This document shows positions 28,525 to 37,900 of a stretch of 64,000 nt of DNA, piece by piece. Position numbers and translations under genes: made by a program. Within the stretch, counting starts at the first letter, position 1. Every line of letters begins with the position of its first letter. The notes under the pieces are model-generated. The model was not told where the DNA came from. It saw only the letters and a program-made list of their open reading frames with translations, and did not search any database. Origin of the DNA: Nesterenkonia sp. E16_10 (GTDB lineage: Bacteria > Actinomycetota > Actinomycetes > Actinomycetales > Micrococcaceae); the NCBI RefSeq assembly GCF_017347085.1, contig NZ_JADPSA010000016.1, positions 124,001 to 188,000 of the forward strand, given 5' to 3'.

Positions 28525-29925
28525 GTGGACCTGTTGCTTCTGGGCCTCGGATTCCTGCTGATCCTGGGCACCGGGTTCTTCGTCGCCGTCGAATTCTCAC
28601 TCGTCGCCCTGGACCAGCCCACCGTGGCGCACGCGATGGATCGCGGTGACAAGTCCGCCCCGGCGGTCATGCGCTGCCTGAAGTCGCTCTCCACGCAGCT
28701 GTCCTCCTGTCAGCTGGGGATCACCCTGACCACGCTGCTCACCGGCTACGTGGCCGAACCTGCGCTGGGTGCGCTGCTGGCTGGCCCGCTGGACGCCCTC
28801 GGCGTGCCCGAGCGGGCGCTCTCCGCGGTCTCGCTGACCCTGGCCCTGATCATCGCGACCATGGTGACCATGATCATCGGCGAGCTGGTCCCGAAGAACC
28901 TCGCGATCGCCGAGGCCTACCGCGTGGCCCGGGTGCTGGCACGCCCGCAGCTGGCGTTCACCGCAGTCTTCCGGCCGCTGATCACCGTGCTCAACGGCTT
29001 CTCCAACAAGGTCTTGCATCGCTTCGGCCTGGAGGTCAAGGAGGAGCTCTCCGGTGCTCGCACGCCTGAGGAGCTGTCCTCGATGGTGCGCCGCTCGGCC
29101 ATGCTGGGCACCCTCGAGGAGGGCACCGCCACCTTCCTGGACCGCACGCTGCGCTTCTCCGACCAGACCGCCGCCGACGTGATGACCCCGCGCCCCCGCA
29201 TGGCCAGCGTCGACGCCGACGCCTCACTGGAGACGCTGATCGATCTGGCCCGGCAGACCGGGTTCTCACGCTTCCCGGTCCTGGGCGAGAGCGTCGACGA
29301 CGTCCGCGGGGTGACCCACGTGAAGAAGGCCGTGGCGGTGCCCCGGGAGAAGCGCCAGGGCCTGGTCGCGGCCACTGTGATGTCGGAGATCACCCGGGTC
29401 CCGGAGACCATCCACCTCGATGCGCTGCTCCCGGTGCTGCGCGAGGCCTCGCTGCAGGTGGCCATCGTGGAGGACGAGTACGGCGGCACCTCCGGGGTGG
29501 TGACCCTGGAGGATCTGATCGAGGAGATCGTCGGCGAGGTCGCCGACGAACATGACCGGATCGCCCCCGGGGTGCTGCAGAGCGCCTCCGGCGACTGGTT
29601 CTTCCCCGGGCGGCTGCGCCCCGATGAGATCAACGCCCAGATCCTGGAGCTCTCGATCCCCGAACATCCGGCCTATGAGACCGCGGCCGGGTTCATGCTG
29701 CTGACCCTGGGCCGGGTGGCCGGACCGGGAGACGCCGTGGAGGTCGACGGCGGCAGGCTGGCCGTGGTCGGGGTCGACGGCCGCCGGATCGACCGGATCT
29801 GCTTCACCCCGGACCCGCAGGCCCGCGACGCCGCGCTGCAGCAGGCCGCCGCGCGGGCCGAGAAGCTCGCCGAGGACCGCGCGGACCATGTCCGTCATGC
29901 CCGCGAAAGGGGTGGACGACGATGA
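28525..29925 (+). CDS. CNNM/CorC-type hemolysin-family membrane protein (first copy)
   Basis: A 466-residue protein of the HlyC/CorC or CNNM family. A DUF21 membrane domain comes first (about 1-200, containing CQLGITLTTLLTGYVAEPALG and IIGELVPKNLAIAEAYR). A CBS pair follows (about 205-335, with TAADVMTPRPRMASVD), then the C-terminal CorC/HlyC domain (about 355-440). Family members bind ATP-Mg and export or sense magnesium; the hemolysin label is historical. It starts at GTG 28525, and its stop overlaps the next gene by four bases. Confidence 0.88.
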   Translation: MDLLLLGLGFLLILGTGFFVAVEFSLVALDQPTVAHAMDRGDKSAPAVMRCLKSLSTQLSSCQLGITLTTLLTGYVAEPALGALLAGPLDALGVPERALSAVSLTLALIIATMVTMIIGELVPKNLAIAEAYRVARVLARPQLAFTAVFRPLITVLNGFSNKVLHRFGLEVKEELSGARTPEELSSMVRRSAMLGTLEEGTATFLDRTLRFSDQTAADVMTPRPRMASVDADASLETLIDLARQTGFSRFPVLGESVDDVRGVTHVKKAVAVPREKRQGLVAATVMSEITRVPETIHLDALLPVLREASLQVAIVEDEYGGTSGVVTLEDLIEEIVGEVADEHDRIAPGVLQSASGDWFFPGRLRPDEINAQILELSIPEHPAYETAAGFMLLTLGRVAGPGDAVEVDGGRLAVVGVDGRRIDRICFTPDPQARDAALQQAAARAEKLAEDRADHVRHARERGGRR

Positions 29926-31001
29926 ACCCCGATCTGATGGGCATCCTCTGGCTGGTGGTGCTGCTCGCCGCCAATGCCTTCTTCGTCGGCGGCGAGTTCG
30001 CGGTGATGAGCGCCCGGCGCAGCCAGATCGAGCCCAAGGCCGAGGCCGGATCGGCCCGGGCCAAGACCGCGCTCTACGCGATGGAGCACGTCTCGCAGAT
30101 GCTCGCCATCGCGCAGCTGGGCATCACGGTGTGCTCGCTGCTGATCCTGATGGTCTCTGAGCCAGCGATCCACCACCTGCTCACCGACCCGCTGACCTCG
30201 TTCGGGCTGAGCTACACCGCCGCGAGCGTGATCGCCTTCGTCATCGCCCTGGCGCTGGTCTCCTTCCTGCACGTGACCATCGGGGAGATGGTGCCCAAGA
30301 ATGCCGCGGTCTCGGTGGCGGACCGGGCGGTGCTGCTGCTGGCCCCGCCGATGGTGTTCCTCTACCGGGTGCTGATGCCGCTGATCTGGGTGTTGAACCT
30401 GACCGCGAACCTGGTGCTGCGCGCCTTCGGGATCACTCCGCGCGATGAGGTGGTCTCCACCTTCACCTTGGAGGAGATGGAATCGATCGTGGCCGAGTCC
30501 AAGCGCGGCGGCACGGTGCGCGACGACGCCGGAATCATCGCGGGGGCCATGGAGTTCAGCGACTACACCGCGGCCGAGGTGATGATCCCGGTCGACGAGG
30601 TGGTCACCCTGCCGGCGGACGTCACCCCGCGCAAGGTGGAGAAGGCGGTGGGGCGCACCGGGTTCTCCCGCTTCGTCACCGCCGACGACCAGGACGTCTA
30701 CACCGGCTATGTGCACCTCAAGGACGTGATGAGCCTACCTGCGGCGGCCTCCGCGGAGCCGATCCCGGTGACCGTGGTGCGTTCCCTGGGCAATATGGGC
30801 CTGACCGACGAGATCGAGGACTGCCTGGCCCAGATGCAGCGCACCGGCTCGCACCTGGCGCGCGTGATCGACGACGAGGGCACCACCCGGGGCATCCTGT
30901 TCCTCGAAGACGTGCTGGAGGTGCTGGTGGGCGAGATCCACGACGCCACCCAGTCCTGGGACTCCCGCCGGCGGCATACGGTGACTGTCGAGGAGAGCTG
31001 A
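29922..31001 (+). CDS. CNNM/CorC-type hemolysin-family membrane protein (second copy, no CorC domain)
   Basis: A 359-residue paralogue: a DUF21 domain (FFVGGEFAVMSARRSQIEPK, AIAQLGITVCSLL and IGEMVPKNAAVS) and a CBS pair. It ends soon after the second CBS (GILFLEDVLEVLVGEIHD), so the C-terminal CorC/HlyC domain of the first copy is missing, as is common for the second gene of such pairs. The two probably form a heteromeric complex. The stop codon lies in the first of three 18-bp tandem repeats. Confidence 0.87.
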   Translation: MNPDLMGILWLVVLLAANAFFVGGEFAVMSARRSQIEPKAEAGSARAKTALYAMEHVSQMLAIAQLGITVCSLLILMVSEPAIHHLLTDPLTSFGLSYTAASVIAFVIALALVSFLHVTIGEMVPKNAAVSVADRAVLLLAPPMVFLYRVLMPLIWVLNLTANLVLRAFGITPRDEVVSTFTLEEMESIVAESKRGGTVRDDAGIIAGAMEFSDYTAAEVMIPVDEVVTLPADVTPRKVEKAVGRTGFSRFVTADDQDVYTGYVHLKDVMSLPAAASAEPIPVTVVRSLGNMGLTDEIEDCLAQMQRTGSHLARVIDDEGTTRGILFLEDVLEVLVGEIHDATQSWDSRRRHTVTVEES

Positions 31002-31040
31002 GCTGTCGAGGAGAGCTGAGCCGCCGAGGAGAGCTGAGCC
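30987..31040 (+). repeat. Three 18-bp tandem repeats at the 3' end of the second CNNM gene
   Basis: gtcgaggagagctgagct (30987-31004) is followed by two near copies (31005-31022 and 31023-31040). The first unit carries the last four codons and the TGA, so expansion would not change the protein. Confidence 0.9.
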
Positions 31041-31069
31041 GCTGCTGGCGGGTGGCGCACCCCGGTCTA

Positions 31070-31088
31070 GTTGAGATTTGTTCTCAAC
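31070..31088. promoter_or_regulatory. Inverted-repeat operator upstream of znuA (probable Zur box)
   Basis: GTTGAGA and TCTCAAC are perfect 7-bp arms around TTTGT. TTGAGA inside the left arm could act as a -35. It lies 69 bases upstream of the chosen znuA start. A Zur/Fur-type gene is encoded just after the operon. Confidence 0.6.
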
Positions 31089-31156
31089 AAAGTCTAGACG
31101 TACGCTGTTCTCACCTGCTCGTTCCGCAGCGTCTCCCCATGAAGAAGGTACGACCT

Positions 31157-32203
31157 ATGCCCGCCTCCCGTCTGCTTCCCTCCGCCGCCGTCCTGGGCGT
31201 TGCGACGCTGCTGCTCAGCGCCTGTGCCGGCTCTGCAGGATCGACCGAGGACGAGGGCTCCTCGGCAGATCCGGGCGGGACCCTGAGCGTGGTCACCTCC
31301 ACCGACGTCTATGCCGACCTTGTCCAGGAGATCCTCGGCGAGAGCGCCGAGGTCACCGCGCTGGTGGACAACCCGGCAGCCGACCCGCACTCCTATGAGG
31401 CCACCCCGCAGGATCGACTCACCGTGGACGGCGCCGACGTCATCGTGGCCAACGGTGGCGGATACGATCCCTTCCTCACCCGACTCGCCGCCACCTCCGG
31501 GAAGGATGATGCGGTGTACCAGCTCATCGAGGGCGAGAACGCCCACATCCACGCTGAGGATGAGCATGCCGAGGATGAGCACGCTGAGGATGAACACGCC
31601 GAGGATGAGCACGAGGGCGAGGAAGACGTCCACGAGGGCCACGACCACGCTGCCGAGGACGAGTCCGGCGGCTTCGTCAACGAGCACATCTGGTACGACC
31701 TCGCCGCGATGAGCGACTTCGCCGAGGACTTCAGCGCGCACATGGCAGAGATCTCCCCGGAGAACGCCGAGCTCTATGCGGACAACGCCGCCGCCCTGGC
31801 CGAAGAGATCGACGCCCTGGATGACCGCAACCGCGCCATCGAGGCCGAGGGGATGAGCTTCCTCGCCACCGAGGCCGTCTCGCAGTTCCTGCTCACCGAC
31901 GCCGGCTTCGAGGACGCCACCGATCAGCAGTTCCTCGCCGCGGTGGAGCACGGCGACGACGTCTCGGCCCGGCTCTACCAGCAGGCGCTCAACGCCGCGG
32001 CGGACCAGGAGATCGACCTGCTCTCCTATAACCCGCAGACCGAGACCAACCAGTCCGCGCAGATCCGAGAGGCCGCCGAGGGCGCCGACGTCGCCGTCCT
32101 GGACTTCAACGAGACCATCCCGGAGGAGCATGGCTCCTATCTGGAGTGGATGGAGGCCAACATCGAGGCCGTCGAGACCGTGGTCGAGGAGTCGCGTGGC
32201 TGA
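31157..32203 (+). CDS. znuA: Zinc ABC transporter binding lipoprotein with a His/Asp/Glu-rich loop
   Basis: A 348-residue cluster A-I binding protein. The lipobox LLLSAC follows a short signal peptide (Cys near 19). In place of the zinc-site loop it has a His- and acid-rich insertion of about 35 residues with four HAEDE units, a hallmark of zinc-type ZnuA proteins. The likely ligands are the His in DPHSYEATP, the His in NEHIWYDL, and acidic residues later. I start at ATG 31157 because AAGAAGG lies 8 bases upstream; an in-frame ATG six codons earlier (31139) has no such site. Confidence 0.9.
   Translation: MPASRLLPSAAVLGVATLLLSACAGSAGSTEDEGSSADPGGTLSVVTSTDVYADLVQEILGESAEVTALVDNPAADPHSYEATPQDRLTVDGADVIVANGGGYDPFLTRLAATSGKDDAVYQLIEGENAHIHAEDEHAEDEHAEDEHAEDEHEGEEDVHEGHDHAAEDESGGFVNEHIWYDLAAMSDFAEDFSAHMAEISPENAELYADNAAALAEEIDALDDRNRAIEAEGMSFLATEAVSQFLLTDAGFEDATDQQFLAAVEHGDDVSARLYQQALNAAADQEIDLLSYNPQTETNQSAQIREAAEGADVAVLDFNETIPEEHGSYLEWMEANIEAVETVVEESRG
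31550..31609 (+). repeat. Four 15-bp tandem repeats in znuA
   Basis: Four 15-base units each encode HAEDE (His-Ala-Glu-Asp-Glu), with synonymous differences only. They build the metal-rich loop. Confidence 0.9.
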
Positions 32204-33122
32204 GACACGTATCTCCGAGCTGTCTGACCCCGAGCGGCCCAGGACCGCGCCCTCCGAGCTCGCGCTGTCCAAGCCTGAGCCCGCCAAGCCTGAGCCCGCC
32301 AAGCCTGAGCCCGCCAGAACCGGGCAGCTGGTGCGGCTGCGCGACGCGAGTGTGGGCTTCAGCGGCCGCACCCTCTGGGAAGGACTTGACCTCGACCTCG
32401 CGCCGGGGGAGTTCCTGGCCGTGCTGGGGCCCAACGGCGCCGGCAAGTCCACGTTTCTGAAGGTGCTGCTGGGCCTGACCCGACTCAACTCGGGAACCGC
32501 CGAGATCGCTGGATCCCCGGTGCGCCGCGGGAGCAGCAGGGTCGGTTACATCCCGCAGCAGCAGACGATGCCCGAAGAGACCCCGCTGCGCGCCCGAGAC
32601 ATGGTCGCCCTGGGTCTCGACGGGCACCGATTCGGCATCCGGATGCATCCCCGCCGACTGCGCCGCCGGGTCGATGAGCTGCTCGAGGCGGTGGGCGCCA
32701 CCGCCTATGCGGACATGCCGGTGGGTCTGCTCTCCGGTGGTGAGCAGCAGCGCCTGCGGGCCGCCCAGGCGCTGGCCTCGAATCCTGCTGTGCTGCTCTG
32801 TGACGAGCCGCTGCACTCGCTGGACCTGAACCATCAGCAGGCGGTCACCGAGCTCATCCGCCGCCAGGCCGTGGAGCGCGGTTCCGCGGTGGTCTTCGTG
32901 ACCCACGAGATCAATCCGGTGATCGAGCACGTGGACCGGGTGCTCTACTTCGCCCGCGGCCAGTACCGGATCGGGACCACCGCCGAGGTGATGCGCTCCG
33001 AGGTGCTCTCCGAGCTCTACGGCTCCTCCGTGGACGTCATCGAACACAAGGGCCGGCTGCTGGTGATGTCCACCCACGACGAGAGCTGCCATTACCACCC
33101 CGAGGAGCTGGCGCTGCCATGA
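32196..33122 (+). CDS. znuC: Zinc ABC transporter ATP-binding protein
   Basis: A 308-residue ABC ATPase for zinc import. An N-terminal extension of about 45 residues carries three KPEPA units. Walker A is GPNGAGKST, the signature LLSGGEQQRLRAAQAL, Walker B VLLCDEPLHSLD, the H-loop VTHE. The C-terminus has a His and Cys tail (HDESCHYHPEEL). I start at GTG 32196, which overlaps the znuA stop by eight bases and has GAGGAG upstream; the frame extends to 32130 but inside znuA. Confidence 0.92.
   Translation: MAETRISELSDPERPRTAPSELALSKPEPAKPEPAKPEPARTGQLVRLRDASVGFSGRTLWEGLDLDLAPGEFLAVLGPNGAGKSTFLKVLLGLTRLNSGTAEIAGSPVRRGSSRVGYIPQQQTMPEETPLRARDMVALGLDGHRFGIRMHPRRLRRRVDELLEAVGATAYADMPVGLLSGGEQQRLRAAQALASNPAVLLCDEPLHSLDLNHQQAVTELIRRQAVERGSAVVFVTHEINPVIEHVDRVLYFARGQYRIGTTAEVMRSEVLSELYGSSVDVIEHKGRLLVMSTHDESCHYHPEELALP
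32271..32315 (+). repeat. Three 15-bp tandem repeats in znuC
   Basis: Three identical copies of aagcctgagcccgcc encode KPEPAKPEPAKPEPA in the N-terminal extension. Confidence 0.92.
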
Positions 33123-33988
33123 TGGAGACGCTGACCAGTTCGTTCACCACCGAAGGCTACTGGGAGCTGTTCTCGCTGGTCCGGAACTCGGTGATCACCG
33201 CCGGTGTGCTGGGCCTGATGGGCGGCCTGATCGGGGTGTTCATCATGCTGCGCCGAACCGCCCTGGTGGTCCACGGCATCGCCGAGATCTCCTTCGCCGG
33301 AGCGGCGCTGGCCCTGCTGATCGGGGTGGACGTGGTCGCCGGGTCGGCCATGGGCGCCGTCGCAGCCTCGGTGCTGATCGGGGTGCTCAGCCTCAAGGAC
33401 CGCGACACCTCCGCGGTGACCGGCGTGCTGATGCCCTTCGGGCTCGGCCTCGGCATCCTCTTCCTCTCGCTCTACCAGGGACGCAGCGCGAACAAGTTCG
33501 GGCTGCTCACCGGACAGATCGTCGGGGTGGACGATATCCAGACCCAGACCCTGGTGACCGGCGCCGTCGTGATCAGCATCGCGCTGCTGCTGATCTGGCG
33601 CCCGCTGATGTTCGCCTCGGTGGACCCGCAGCTGGCCCGGGCCCGCGGGGTCCGGGTCAACCTGCTCTCCATGGTCTTCATGGTGCTGCTGGGCGTCGCG
33701 GTCGCGATGTCGGTCCAGGTGGTCGGCGCACTGCTGGTGCTCGCGCTGCTGGTGGTGCCCGCGGCGGCCGCGCTGAAGGTCACGGTGCGGCCCTACCTCG
33801 CGGTGCTGCTCTCGATGCTCTTCGCGCTGATCTCCTCGGTGGGCGGGATCATGCTCGCGATCACCGGCACCGTGCCGATCAGCCCCTACATCACCACGAT
33901 CTCGTTCCTGATCTATGTGGTCTGTGTGCTCATCGGTCGGGGCGGACGCACCCGCCGCCGCGAAGCCGTCGCCGCGCTGACCGCCTGA
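33119..33988 (+). CDS. znuB: Zinc ABC transporter permease
   Basis: A 289-residue ABC-3 permease with about eight helices that forms the zinc channel with ZnuC. Typical sequences are VVHGIAEISFAGAALALLIG near residues 44-63 and LLVLALLVVPAAAALKVT. The start overlaps the znuC stop (ATGA). It converges on the zur gene with only 18 bases between. Confidence 0.9.
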   Translation: MMETLTSSFTTEGYWELFSLVRNSVITAGVLGLMGGLIGVFIMLRRTALVVHGIAEISFAGAALALLIGVDVVAGSAMGAVAASVLIGVLSLKDRDTSAVTGVLMPFGLGLGILFLSLYQGRSANKFGLLTGQIVGVDDIQTQTLVTGAVVISIALLLIWRPLMFASVDPQLARARGVRVNLLSMVFMVLLGVAVAMSVQVVGALLVLALLVVPAAAALKVTVRPYLAVLLSMLFALISSVGGIMLAITGTVPISPYITTISFLIYVVCVLIGRGGRTRRREAVAALTA

Positions 33989-34006
33989 GGCTGGTCCGCG
34001 GCGCGC

Positions 34007-34432
34007 TCAGCTGCGCGCGATGGCGGCGCAGCTGGCGCAGAGTCCGAAGATCTCCAGGGTGTGCCGGACCTCGGTGAAGGCGTGCTGCTGCGCGAGCTCG
34101 GTCGCCCAGTCCTCGATGGCGGGGGCCTCGAACTCCACGGTCAGCCCGCAGGAGCGGCACACCAGGTGGTGGTGGTGCTCCTCGCGCTCGCAGAGCCGGA
34201 AGATCGCCTCACCGTCATCGGGGCGCAGCACATCGACGAGTCCCTCCTCCTGATGCGATTGCAGCACCCGGTACACCGTGGCCAGGGAGACCTTCTCGCC
34301 GCGCCCGTCGAGGATCTTATGCAGATCCTGGGCGCTGACGAAGTCATCCAGGGAGTGCAGGGCCGCCCAGACGGCGCGCTTCTGACGCGTGGATCGGCCG
34401 CGGGCCGGAGGGGTGGAAGTGTTCTCGTTCAT
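34007..34432 (-). CDS. zur: Fur-family zinc uptake regulator (Zur)
   Basis: A 141-residue Fur-family repressor. The winged helix (about 15-80) includes VSLATVYRVLQSHQEEGLVD. The metal sites are EEHHHHLVCRSCG and the C-terminal LCASC pair, which make the structural CxxC zinc site. Position beside znuACB points to Zur rather than Fur. It likely binds the repeat upstream of znuA. Confidence 0.88.
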   Translation of the reverse strand: MNENTSTPPARGRSTRQKRAVWAALHSLDDFVSAQDLHKILDGRGEKVSLATVYRVLQSHQEEGLVDVLRPDDGEAIFRLCEREEHHHHLVCRSCGLTVEFEAPAIEDWATELAQQHAFTEVRHTLEIFGLCASCAAIARS

Positions 34433-34470
34433 GCTCGCTCCAGACTAGCAGTCGCCCTTAGAGTGGAGGC

Positions 34471-34905
34471 ATGAGCACAGTCTTCAGCAAGATCATCGCC
34501 GGTGAGATCCCAGGTCGCTTCGTGTGGCAGGACGAGACCTGCGTCGGCTTCCTCTCCATCGCGCCGCTGGCCTACGGCCACACCCTGGTGGTGCCGAGGC
34601 AGGAGGTGGACAAGTGGACCGAGGCGGAGGGCCAGCTCATGGCGCACCTGTTCCAGGTGGCCCACCGCATCGGCAAGGCCCAGGTCCAGGCCTTCGGCTC
34701 CGCGCGGGCCGGACTGAGCATCGCCGGCTTCGAGGTGCCCCACCTGCATCTGCATGTCTGGCCCTCGAACTCCATGGCCGATCACAGCTTCGCCCAGGCC
34801 GAGGAGGATCCGGACCCGGCCCGGATGGAGGAGTCTGCCGAGAAGCTGCGCGTGGCGCTGCGCCTGATGGGCGACGCTGCGCACGTGCCCGCCGAGCAGC
34901 ACTGA
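34471..34905 (+). CDS. HIT-family nucleotide-binding hydrolase
   Basis: A 144-residue histidine triad protein. The active motif HLHLHVWP lies at about residues 91-98, and the N-terminal CVGFLSIAPLAYGHTLVVPR is typical. Such proteins cleave nucleotide-phosphoramidates or dinucleoside polyphosphates. It is divergent from zur and converges on hrpA. The substrate is not determined. Confidence 0.92.
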   Translation: MSTVFSKIIAGEIPGRFVWQDETCVGFLSIAPLAYGHTLVVPRQEVDKWTEAEGQLMAHLFQVAHRIGKAQVQAFGSARAGLSIAGFEVPHLHLHVWPSNSMADHSFAQAEEDPDPARMEESAEKLRVALRLMGDAAHVPAEQH

Positions 34906-34924
34906 GCCCCCGGAGCCCCCGTGC

Positions 34925-37900
34925 TCAGCGACTCGAGGTCTTGATCGCCCGGCGGATCCGCTTGACCGAGACGGTCTGCGCGGTGCCCAGCTGCTGGGCG
35001 AAGAGGTTCACCCGGAACTCCTCGATCATCCATTTCACCGCAGCCAGCTCGGCGGGCACCGGCAGCTGCGCGGGCACCGCCTCCAGCGCGGCGTCGTACT
35101 CATCCTCGAGCTCCTGGACCGTGGCCATGTCCTGGGCGTCCCGGGTCAGGTTCTGGCCGGACTCCAGTCGATCGAGTCGGGTCTTGACCGCCTGCAGATA
35201 GCGCGGCATGTGCTGCAGCTGCGCCTGCCCGGTGGCGGTGACGAAACCGGGGTAGACCAGCTGCTGCAGCTGGGCGGTCATATCGCTGCGCGCGGCCTTC
35301 AGCGCCGCGGAGCTGACCCGCTCCAGGCGGGAGCCGAGCTCCGTGGAGAGGCTCAGCACCTGGGCCAGCACGTCGGTGAGCCGCAGCACGGTCTCGATCA
35401 GCTCGGCCCGGCAGCTCCGGGCGATCACCTCGAACTCCGCCTCGCCGAAGGGCAGCTGCGCCGGCACCAGATGGGCCAGCGCAGCGGTGGTCGCATCGCT
35501 GACCAGCGACTCCACGGTGCCGTGCGGGGACTGGCTGAACGCCAGCCGCTCCCGGTTGCTCAGATGATCCAGGACATAGCGCTGCGGGGAGGGCAGCACC
35601 TCGCGCAGCAGCGCGACGACGCCGGCGCGGTGCACCCGGGACTGCTCGGCGGCCGAGTCCTGGATCGTGTAGGAGACGCCGCTGCTGGCCGGCGCCAGGG
35701 CCGGATAACCGGTGATCTGGCGCCCGGAGACCACGGTGGTGATCTCCCGGGGCAGATCCCCGAAGGTCCAGGAGGTCTGCTGCTGCTTGCCTGTGGCCTC
35801 GGAGGAGGCGGGGGTCTGCTGCTGCTTGCCGCGGCTCGTCTGAGACCTCGCGCCAGCCCCGGAGGCGGACTGGGCCGTGTGGGGCTGGGCGCGCGAGGCA
35901 CCCCTGGGGCGTCCCGGCTGCGGCGCCTGCCGTGGTGCATCGGTGTCGCCCTCGGCGGCGAGGCTGCGCCCGATCGCCTCGCGGTTCTCCCCGGAGAACC
36001 GGACCTGCAGCTCGCGCAGATCGAAGCCGCTGTCCAGCACCCGACCGCGCTCACTGATCACCGCGAAGGTGAACCGCAGGTGCTCCGGCAGCGCGCTGGT
36101 GTCGAAGACCTCCGGGTCGAGGACATGTCCCTTCAGCTGCCGCAGCACCGCGGCCAGCGAGCCGGTCAGCGAGTCCACGCCCGGAGTGAAGTCCCGCTCC
36201 AGCGCGGTGCGGGCCTTCGCCGCGACGTCGGGGGCCGGAACGAAGTTCTTCCGGACCGGCTTGGGCATATTGCGGATCAGCGCAGTGATCAGCTCGGTGC
36301 GCAGCCCGGGGATCAGCCAGTCGAAGCGCTCGGGCTGCAGCTGGTTCAGAAACACCACCGGGACCCGGACCGTGACGCCGTCGGCCGCCGCGCTGGGAGC
36401 CGAGCCGGACTCGGCGGTGTAGCGGGTGGGGTTGAACTCATACTGCAGCTCCAGGGCCAGCCCGTCGTGGTCGAAGTGCTCCGGGTAGGCGTCGATGTCG
36501 AGCTCTTCGGCGGCCTGTGCCATCAGCTCGACGTCGGTGAGGTCCAGCAGCTCCGGAGTGGCCAGCCGCTGGTTCTTCCACCAGGAGTCGAAGTGCCGCT
36601 GCGAGACGATGTTCTCCGGGATCCGGGCCGCGAAGAAGTTGAAGAGCTCCTCATCGGAGGCGCGCAGGTCCTTGCGCCGGGTGCGGTTCTCGAGCTCGTC
36701 GAGCTCCGCGAAGCGCTCCCGGTTGCGCCGATCGAAGTGGTGTCGGGTGGACCAGTCGCCGTCGACCAGCGCGCGCTGGATGAACAGCTCGCGGCTGTAT
36801 TCCGGATCGACCTTGGAATAGAGCACCTGCCGGTCCGCGATCACCGGAACCCCGAAGAGGGTGACCTTCTCGGTGGCCACCACCGCGCCCTGCCGGGAGG
36901 ACCAGCGCGGCTCCGAATGGCTGGTCTTGACCAGGTGCGGGGCGAGCTCCTCCACCCACGCCGGATCGATCTTCGCCACCGAGCGGGCCCAGAGCCGGGA
37001 GGTCTCCACCAGTTCGCTGGCCATCACCCAGTCGTGGTTCTTCTTGAACAGGTGCGAGCCGGGGAACACGGCGAAGCGGGTCCCGCGGGCGCCCTGATAG
37101 TCCCGGGTGCGGGGGTTGTAGAGGCCCACATGGCTGAGCAGCCCGGAGAGCAGCGACTGGTGGATCGCGTCATGCTTCGCCGCAGGGTCCACCGTGGGCA
37201 GCTTCTTGCCGCGGCGCCCGGAGGAGCCCCGGCGTCCTCCGGCGCCCTTGCCGCTGAACTGGACCTGCTCGGCGATCTCGGTGAGCTGGCCGACCAGCTC
37301 CTGCCATTCCCGCACGCGCAGGTAGTTCAGGTGCTCACGGTGGCAGAGCTTGCGGAACTGGTTGCCCGAGAGCTCGGTCTGCTTCTCCTGCAGGTAGCGC
37401 CAGAGGTTCAGCAGCGCCGAGAAGTCCGAGTTCTCATCCTTGAACCGGGAGTGCAGCTCATCGGCCTGCGCCCGCTTCTCCGCCGGACGTTCCCGGGGAT
37501 CCTGGATGGAGAGGGCGGCGGTGAGCACCGTGACCTCGGGCAGGCAGTCGCGCCGAGCCGCCTCGACCATCATCCGGGCCATCCGGGGGTCCACCGGCAG
37601 CTGGGCGAGCATCCGGCCCACCGGGGTCACCGCGCTGGTGCCGGATCGCTTTCCGGTCTGTTGAGGCTTCCGGCCACCGGCCCGGGACCCGGATTCCGGG
37701 TTCAGGCTCAGCGCACCGAGCTCGGTGAGCAGCCGGACGGCGTCGTTGACCGCCTTGGAGTCGGGCTTCTGCACGAAGGGGAAGTCCAGCAGATCCTCGG
37801 GGGTGCGGGTGATGCCCATGGAGGACATCTGCAGCAGCACCGAGGCCAGCGAGGTGCGCAGGATCTCGGGGTCGGTGAATGCCGGCCGGGAGTCGAAGTC

